Assembly: GCF_047511655.1 (NCBI RefSeq)
Contig: NC_133390.1
Coordinates: 161,546,583 to 161,610,582 of the forward strand
DNA from: Castor canadensis
Taxonomy: Eukaryota > Chordata > Mammalia > Rodentia > Castoridae
Length of the DNA: 64,000 bases
Direction: 5' to 3'
Shown: one piece after another, positions 26,342-35,300 of the stretch
How positions within the stretch are numbered: position 1 is the stretch's first letter
How the letters are laid out: every line of letters begins with the position of its first letter
Program-made: the position numbers and the translations under genes
The notes under the pieces: model-generated
Told to the model about the DNA's origin: nothing
Seen by the model: only the letters and a program-made list of their open reading frames with translations
Database searches by the model: none

Positions 26342-29300
26342 CACTGACTGAGAAGGGGCTGTGATTGCTTTGTTCACTGCTGTATGTGAGCCATGTCACA
26401 CAGCAGTTGCTCAGGAAATATTTGCTGTGTGGATGGATGGGCAGGCAGCTAGACGGACAGAAAGGATGATGAACAGAGAGAAGTATTGATGGAAGGGAGG
26501 GAGGGAGGGAGGGAGGGAGGGAGGAGTTGTGAGGTAGAATTACCTGAATCCTCCAAGATGAAGAGTAGAATGATATTCTATAGCATGTCAAGGTCATCAG
26601 TTTTAAATGATGACATGATTCTAAGGTACAGAGAATGTTAAGCAATCCAAGATACCCACCACCCAGGTTGAAGAAATGTTACCATTTTATCATATTTGCT
26701 TCTGTTTTTCTTAAAAAATAAAACGTAGTTGGAATAACTCCCAGAGGCCCCCAGAACGCCTCCCACACCCACTTCCCCGCACCTCACTCAGGTGCCCATG
26801 CTGACAATGGGATGTGTTGTGTCCATGTTTTAATATTTCTATGGTCTGTAAATTTTACATAAATAGTATTATAGTATCTATAATTTACTTTTCTGAGTGC
26901 AACATTATTTTTAGCTAAATAAATAATCTGCTTTTGCAGTGTGTTGCCAACTGCTTTTCAGAAACACAATGCTTTTACTCCAAATGGGAGCATATCAGGT
27001 TAAAAGAATCACAATACTCAAAACAGTTTGCTTCTGCTAACACAGCAGATGAGACAAACATGCAGTCTCTCACTGATCTTTTGATGGGTTTCTGTGCTGA
27101 TTGGCAAGGCAGAGGCAGAGCCAACATAGTGGTAAGGAGTGTGTTCCCTGGACTCTGAATGCCTGGGGTTTAATTCCTGGGCTCTGCCACCTACCAGCTG
27201 TGTGACCTTGGGCAAGTCACTTTACCTCTCTATGTCCCAGGATGTTCCCCTGTGTAATGAGTAGAATCACACCCTTCACCCAGTGTTGGCAGAGAAAAGC
27301 ACTGGGAAGCCAGTTGTCAGTTTTCTCTCATTGGTTTTTCCTGAGTGTCTGACTGGTGTCCTTGGCCCATCTTTTTTTGGGGGATGGAAATGCTGAACTA
27401 TAATTCCTGAAGCTCACTCTGTTTTCTTCATCCCCAGGGGGAGTTTTTCAGGCTGGCACATCGCAGTCCACCTCCGTTTTCCCCACCAGAAATGGCATTT
27501 CCCCCTGACCACGACCGCATGGTGTACATGGGCATCTCCGACTACTTCTTCAACACTGCTGGGCTTGTGTACTACGAGGCTGGAGTCTTGAAAATGACCA
27601 TCAACAACCACATGGTAAGGCCCAGGCAGAGGCCAGATGTGGAAAGAGCACTCAACTCTGGGTCCAGCGGACTTTCTGGATTTGAAGCTTTGTTCATATT
27701 GGGAGAGTTTCAAGATGCTGACCTTAGGGTCAGGAGTCAGGCAGAACCTGACTCAGGCAGATCGATGTCGGCCCACTCCTTCCATCTGGGTGGCCCTCAG
27801 TCAGTTACTCAAGCTCTCAGAATCTCAGTTTCCTCATCTGTAAACCCCCAATACCAGTGCCCTCCTGAAAAGGGTGTCAGAAGATTAACTGAGAGAGGAT
27901 GAATGAGAGGCATTAGTGCTTAGCGTGTGAGAAGCATGAATAACGGATGAACATTGTGCCCACTGAGTTCTAGCCTAAATCACATTTTGTCACCCAGCCT
28001 TGGCATCACATCTGGACATCCTCCTCCTCATTATTTCCATCACATGACAGTGGCTGAGTCTCACCCAGGCCTCAATTTATTCACTGGTACATGAGAAAGT
28101 GATCCTCCTCTCCCGAGTGTACGTACAACCCCATCTCAACCTGGCCACCAGCCTTGGGGGGGTTGATTTTACACTGCTCCTAAAAGATGGCAGATTCTCA
28201 TCTCTGTAGAAGTATCTTCCGCTGCCCACTGTGGAAACAAATGCAGGGGGCTCAGAGGCTGCTTCTTCAGAGCAGTGAATCAGAGCCATGGCTTGTGTTT
28301 GGCAGGATTCAAAGGCAACAGGAGGCAGGGAGTTGCATGGCAAGGAAAGGGCTGCTGTGATTGGAGGGCATTAGCTTGGAGGTGGGCTAATTGAGGCAGG
28401 GCACCCTGATTAGAGAGTTGGTATGGAGGTGGCCTAACTAACTGGAGTGGTACGTCCTGATTGGGCAGTATTGGCTGGCTGAAGCAAAGCATCCTCTCTG
28501 ATTGGTTTGGTGGCAAATTAGGCTTTCTCACGGCAGTCACTGACCAGCCCATTGCTGTAGAGGTTGTGGGTCAATGTCCTATTGTTACATATGGTCTGGC
28601 CATGGTTCCTTTGTGTATTCAGTCTGTTACCCCCTCCTCTAGATCTATAGCATAATCACCCAAGTTATTTTTCTCTTCTTGTAACAGATATCAAGAAAAT
28701 CCAAATTCGAGCTGACAACCAAATTTCTTGGAACCTTCCTACCCGAGGTAGGAAAGGGTTTGCTGTCCTTCAGTCAGTTTATGAGGTGACCTGAGGCTTC
28801 TGGGGAGGTCTGGGCCCGGCTGAGTGAGTGGAGGGTGAGGAACCCCTCTCTTTAGGCCCAGAGGCAACCCAGTGAGAGATAGCAGAAGTAGCTTCATGCA
28901 TCCCATCAGCCCCCAAAAGACAGGCCCAAGCTCCCCACCCACAGAGGGTGCAGCTGGGTTTGGGGGCCCATCCATCAACAAATATTTATTATATGCTGGG
29001 GCCCTGAGCTGGGAACCCAACAGAACAGACCATATCCCTGACCTCCTTGGGAAAGAAAATGTCAGTCAAGTACACAGACAATAATAAAAACAGTGCAGAC
29101 TGTGAAGTGTCACTAAAAAGTAGATGAAGCTGCTTTAGACAGGGTGGGCAAGGGAAGGCTCTGTCATCATCCACTCAGGCTGGAGTACCAGAACATCACA
29201 GACTGATTTTAATCTCAGACACACTCATGGTTCTGGAGACTGGAAGACCAAGATTTGGCTTCTGGTGAGGACTGGCTTCCTGACTTGTAGATAGCCTCCT

Positions 29301-32300
29301 TCTCACAGGCCCCCACACGGGGTGGAGTTGGGAGTCTTTCTTATGAGTGTTTTCTTATGAGAACCGCTAATTCTGTCAGCTCAGGGCCCAACACATATGA
29401 CCTCATTTAGCCTCATTCACTTCTATTGAGGCCTCAGCTCCAAATGCAGCCACACTGATATGTAAGGCTTTAATGTGTGAATTTAGAGGGAGGGGATGTG
29501 AACATTTCATATTATCATTCTTTCTGGTGGTGGCATCTCTAGAAATTTCTGGAGAGAAGTATTGGTTGGGGGAGGTGTGGCTGGTAGACCAGGTGCCCTG
29601 GGCAATGTTGGAAAGTGGCATTTGCATTACAGTCACACAATTTTTACTCAAATTGGGTTTTCCTTGCGGAGGATGGGAGGCTAGCAGAGAAGAGGGAGGT
29701 CACCAAGGCTCCACTTCATTCCCCTTGAAGCCACATGGGTCTCTGAAAAGTGACATTTGAGTTGAGAACTGAGGGAGGGGAAAGAGCCAGCATGAGAAAG
29801 AATGGATGGACATTCATTCAAGGAGAGGGAACAGAGAGCATGCAAAGGGTCTTAGATGGCAAGAGAGTGTGTGGCATTTGAGGAACAGAAAGAGTTCCAT
29901 GTGCCCAGAGGTTGTCAGAGTGCCAGGTGCCAGACCAGCATTTTCTTAATTCTAAGAAAATGGTGAGACAGAGAAGGTGTGCATGCATGGAATGGGCAAG
30001 ATAGCACTTAAAACATGTCAATAAAAATGATCTCCTTTGTTTGTTGTCCCTGCTGGGGTTGCAGGTGGCCAGGAGGTTCCCCAACATGAAGGTGCAGTTC
30101 CTGGTCTCCGTCTCTGCCCCACCATACCTGACCACGAGGCCCTCAGGCTTTGCCTTCAGCCCTGCCCTGGAGGCTCAGGCCTTTGCTGTCCTTCCCAACT
30201 CCTCCCTAGCCTCCCTCTTCCTGCTTGGCATGGTAAGCTGGGTGTAGTGTGGACAGATGGGGGGATACTGTCCTCCAGTTGGAGGGGACCAGGCATGAAT
30301 CCTGCCCAGACTCAAGCCTGGCTAGTGTGACTGCACAGCCGGGAGCAGAGCCGCATGCTCACCTGCTTCTGGCTCCCATGGTACCTATTCACCAGCTGCA
30401 CAATCAATGATTCATTCTCTCAATATTCCATTCACTCAATTATTCATTCCTTCGTGAGCTTGAAATATATGTACTGTTTCCAATTCATTCACTACTGTCT
30501 GTGGCCATTCAATGTGCATTTGTGTATTTTTCATTCATTTGTTCATTTATTCATCCAATTATTAATTCGCTCAATTATTCATTTAATTGCTGTCTTGAAA
30601 TCTGCTATACCTTTTCTGGTTTCTGCAGGCAGCATTTATTCAATTATTCATGGATTCATTTACTCATACCTTCTTTCGATTGGTCATTCATTTGCATATT
30701 TGCTCATTTTTCATTCATTCATCATTTATTCATCTATGAATATCTTTGCTTATTCCTTCACTTTTGGATTTGTTTAGTCCTTTAATTTATTCAAGTTTTC
30801 ATTCCACTGTTGATTTGAGCATTCATTTGATCATGTCACTACACAAACATTGGGTGACACCTCCATAGGTCTGAACTGTGCCCCCCAGCAGGAGTTGCTT
30901 AGAGGGCACAGGCAGTTCCGTCCAGTGTCAAGTTGAGACCCATCACCCTCCCCCCCGCCTTTGCAGATAAAATGGGCTCTGAAGGGGTCATTCAAGGTCA
31001 CAGGCTGCAGGACACTGCGGTGAAGTCTTGGTTTTCTTTCTTAATACAGATATGTTGAATGAACCAATGCCAGGGAATAGGGCTGGCCCAGCTCCAGTCC
31101 TCAGCTCCATCTCTTCCTCCTCCTGGAGTGGCTCAGGACTCAGGCCTGCTCCTGGAGGAAGGGGAGGAGATGGGACTACTCAGAGTCACAGGCAAAAGCC
31201 AGTGTCTTGCTCCTAGGGATCTCTGGGCCTGATCCAGCAGTGCAGCCTTCTCACCAAGCCTTTGCAAAGCTGACCTCCCTATCTTGGAGTCCTGTCCTGG
31301 AGCCCCAGGCCCCAGGTCCCAGGTCAGTCAGGCATGATCTGGGTCGTTGTTTTGCAGAGTACGAATGCTTCTTTGAAGGTTGGTGTCCAGGACAGTAGGC
31401 TCATTGGAGAGCTCAACGTGGGCAAGTAAGTGGGGCTTGGGGAGGACACGAAGAGAAAGCCACCCATCCCTAGCTGGAGCCCAGGGGATAGCAATGGACC
31501 ATGGACCATGACATACCAAGGACCATGACATTGTCTTTGTTCATCCTGACATTTAAACCTCAAACGGCGTGCAGTGGCACAAGCTGCCCATTCGCTGATA
31601 GTGAAACTGATGCTCAGAAACTAAGTGATTTGTCCAGAGTCACATGTCATAGGGTGACCAACCATCTCAGTTTGCTCAGAAGTGTCCCAGCTTTAGTCCT
31701 GAGACACCTATCCTGGGACACCTGTCTGTCCCAGGCCAACTCACAACTGGGAAATGCTGAGCCACAACAGCGATCAGGCCCCCTAGCCCTGGAAATCCCA
31801 CTTCAGCTTCTCCACCCCTCGCCTAGTGACTGTGGGACCCATGTGACTGGGTTTGAATCCTGGCACTGAAGGTCATGGTGGGTGGGGCCTCTGCAGGAGG
31901 CTGCCCTTGTTTGAAGGGCAAACGTCTCCAACCTCAGGGCTCCTTTGCGAATGGCTTAGCTATGATGATAGATGAAGCATTCATATGTGTTGAAGCATTT
32001 GGAACACTCGGGATACAATAAGTGCTCAGTAAACACAGAAAAGGAAGATGTGAAGCAGAGAGCAAGACGGACAGAGACACAGAAAGGGGAGCACTCAGAG
32101 AGAGGCATGGATAGAAAGAGAGGGAGAGAGGAAGTGGATGGACTCAGAGTCAGAGAGCAAGAAAGAGAGAGACGTGGTAAGTGGGAGACAGGGAGAGATG
32201 TAAGGGAAAGAGGTGGGTGGTATGATGACCCTAACGTTTAGACTGGCATCTACTTCTTCACCCAGCCCTGCTGTTGGAATGGGATGCGGGGTCTGACCCA

Positions 32301-35300
32301 CATTCCCGCCTCTCTCTGGTGCACAGCTGTCCTTCTTAACCTTGAGGTCAGCCCCTGAGGTTTACAAGGAGCTCATTTCTCCTGGCATCATTTTGACAAG
32401 TGTTACTGCTTCTGAAACATGTGGATTTAACCTGCCTTGAAACAGGCAGTACAGCAGGTGTTGGCTGAGCACAGACACTGTGGTGTGCAGGGGGCAGGGC
32501 GGTGTGGGACTCCACAAAGCAGGCACCCTGGAGCTAGAGAACAGAGTGCAAGTTTTCCAACTTCAAAGAGTGTTGGAGGCAACAGGGCTTTGACTTCTGG
32601 GAGACCTGTGTGCAATCCTGCTTTACTGTGTGGCCTTGGGTAGGTTGCTTGCTGTCTCTGAGTGTCAGTTTGCTCATCTGTAAAATGCGAAATGTGGTGG
32701 CCTCTGTGTCTTGGGTGTCCCCTTATTCACCAGCAGGCTGCATGCCAGCATGCACCGGAGCCCAGCACTAACTATGCTGTGGACATACGACTCTCCCAAG
32801 AGAACCTGGGGCTGTGCCAAGAGGAAGGGAGAATGGGCACTGGGAAGGCCAGACAGTGTCCACCAGGATCCCCAGCCCCTGGGTCCTCATGCAGTTGGAT
32901 CATTGGTCTCCCTTCCCCTCCTCACATTTCAGGCTGGCCCTGGAACTGAAGCACTCAAACATTGGCTTCTTCCCGGTGAGTCTGCTGCATTACTTAAGAG
33001 GCTACTCGTTCATTTGCATTTAATTTGCTTGTGAGTTAACAAGGGGAGGAGTTTATGGGCAGAGACCAGAGTTGGAATCCTGCTCCACTGACTAACTGAT
33101 GCCTAGGGCACATCCCTTGCCTTCTTGGAACTGCAGGCTCCCCCACGCCCCCAACACACACACCTAAGTTAGCATGGTGGGGTCTCAGTGGGGCAAAATG
33201 TGCTCAGTGGGGCACAAAAATTCTGCTCCACAAATATTTGCTGAGTGAACAAATTAATTACTCTACTGAGCACCTATTACAGGCCAGGGATGGGCTGTGC
33301 TGAGCCTTACAAGATAGTGACAAGGAAGAATGGACGGGAAAAAAGGTCATTTCCACTCATGCCCAAAGCAATGACAGAGAGAATGGGGGTAGAGCAGAAA
33401 GTGAGGAGAATTCTGTGTTACTGGACCAGATCAGTCCTTTGTATTGGAGAAGCAGAGAGCTGTCTCCCTCAGGGAGTGACATTTTTTAGTTCAGAGCCCC
33501 ACTGGCTGGGGTAAGGGATGGATAACAGGGCACAAGACTCAGACCACGGGGACCATGGCAGGCTGGTTCCTTGTCCAGTGAGAGGATGGGGCTGGCCTTA
33601 GCAAGATGAAGAAGCTGTATTTTGGAAGCAGATTTAGACAGCATTGGGGTGAGATCTGAGGCGTGTGAAGAGGGAAAGAGACTTCATGGTGCCTGCAGTT
33701 TAGGCTGAGCAGCTAGGTGAATGGCAGAGCCACCAATCCAGGGGTGTCTGGTTGAACCCTGGTTTCCCCTGTTCTGGGAGAGCATCTCCTTATCCCTTAC
33801 ACCCCCAAGTTTCCCACCAAGTGAGTGCCTTGAAGCCCCCAACCCCAAAGTCAGACTGCCCCAGCCTTCCCTCCAAACCCAATAAAAACCCAGCTAGCTG
33901 TTTCCATCTAGTGAGATGATAAAAAACAGAAGGCTGAATGCCACCTCCCTGTGTTTTCCCGGGTGTCAGGGCTGTCTCCAGGACTTCACTACATTGGCAA
34001 CTAACTTCTGCTTCCACTGAAAATAAAAATGTGAACATTCCCGCATTCAGAGGAAGGAGGTCACCTTGCTGGTGAGCCCAGGAATTATAGCTTAGGGTAG
34101 GAAATGCAATCCTTCCAGAAACAAAACCATACATAGTTACAAGTTGTAAATGTCACCACTATGGGCAATCTTCTTGATGGTCCCATGTGATTTTTGAAAT
34201 TGTTTATTACTGCCAAAGTAAAACACGGGCTCCACAGAGCATTCAAAGCCTGCACATTTGCCAAACAGTGAAAACAAGCATCATTCATTTTTCTAGTTCA
34301 TAATTTGGAATGTTCCTTTCTTGACCTTTCCTATGCCTATTTAATTAAATTATGGAACTATATGAGTTCTATAGCCTCCTTTTCCTCTCTCAAGCATATA
34401 GTCAACATACTCTGCATTGTGAATGATATTTCTACAATGTCATTCTTAACGGCCACATACGAAAGTATCAAAGTGCCACCATTTCCGTCAAGTGACTCAC
34501 CTGTTGTTAGACATGTAGGTTGCTCGCAGCTTGTTTGTGTTAAATTTAATACTTTGGCAAGCATCCTTGCCTCTGAATTTTGTCCTAACCCCCACCAGTT
34601 GGTGATAAGTTTGTTGGCCCCAAGGGCACATGCATTTGTGAGGCTGTTTTTTTTGTTGTTGTTTTTTGGGTTTTTTTGGCAGTACTGGGGTTTGAACTCA
34701 CGACCTCAGGCTTGCTAGGCAGGTGCTCTACCACTTGAGCCTGTTTTTGTGTGGGGTATTTTCAAGATAGGGTCTCGAGCACTATTTGCCCAGGCTGTCT
34801 TCGAACTCTAATCCCTTTGATCATTGCCTCCTGAGTAGCTAAGATTACAGGCATGAGCCACCAGCATGGCTCATTTTGATGACAGTGGAAGAATGGCCAA
34901 AAAGACAAGTATCACATGTTCTCTCTCATGTGGAATCTAGCCCTTGAAAATGAATGACAGGAATGTAAAACAGGTTCCGTTTGGGGTGGGTACCAGTGAA
35001 GGGGGGGTGAAGGGAGAAGGGGTGTGTGTGTGGGGGTGAATATGGTGCAAGTATTTTGTATACATATATGAAGACAGAACAATGGAACCTATTGAAATTG
35101 TTTTAAGAAAAGGCGGAGAGGAATGAGAGGGGCTGGATTTGATCAGGTTACACTATATGCATATATGGAAATATCACAGTGAAATGCCTTTGTGCAACCA
35201 ATACATGCAAATCAAACTGGAACAAAAGTCTGATCAGTTTGCCCTTTAGTATACAGCATTTAGAGAGCGCATTTTTTTTTTTTGCACACAAAGATTTTCT

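Noticed and set aside
26115-26645. Minus-strand frame of 176 codons
   Set aside because: Made mostly of the (CA)n and (GGGA)n tracts in BPI intron 7.
30355-30785. Hydrophobic Ile/Ser/Phe-rich frames
   Set aside because: Products of the (ATTC)n tract; apparent membrane character is compositional.
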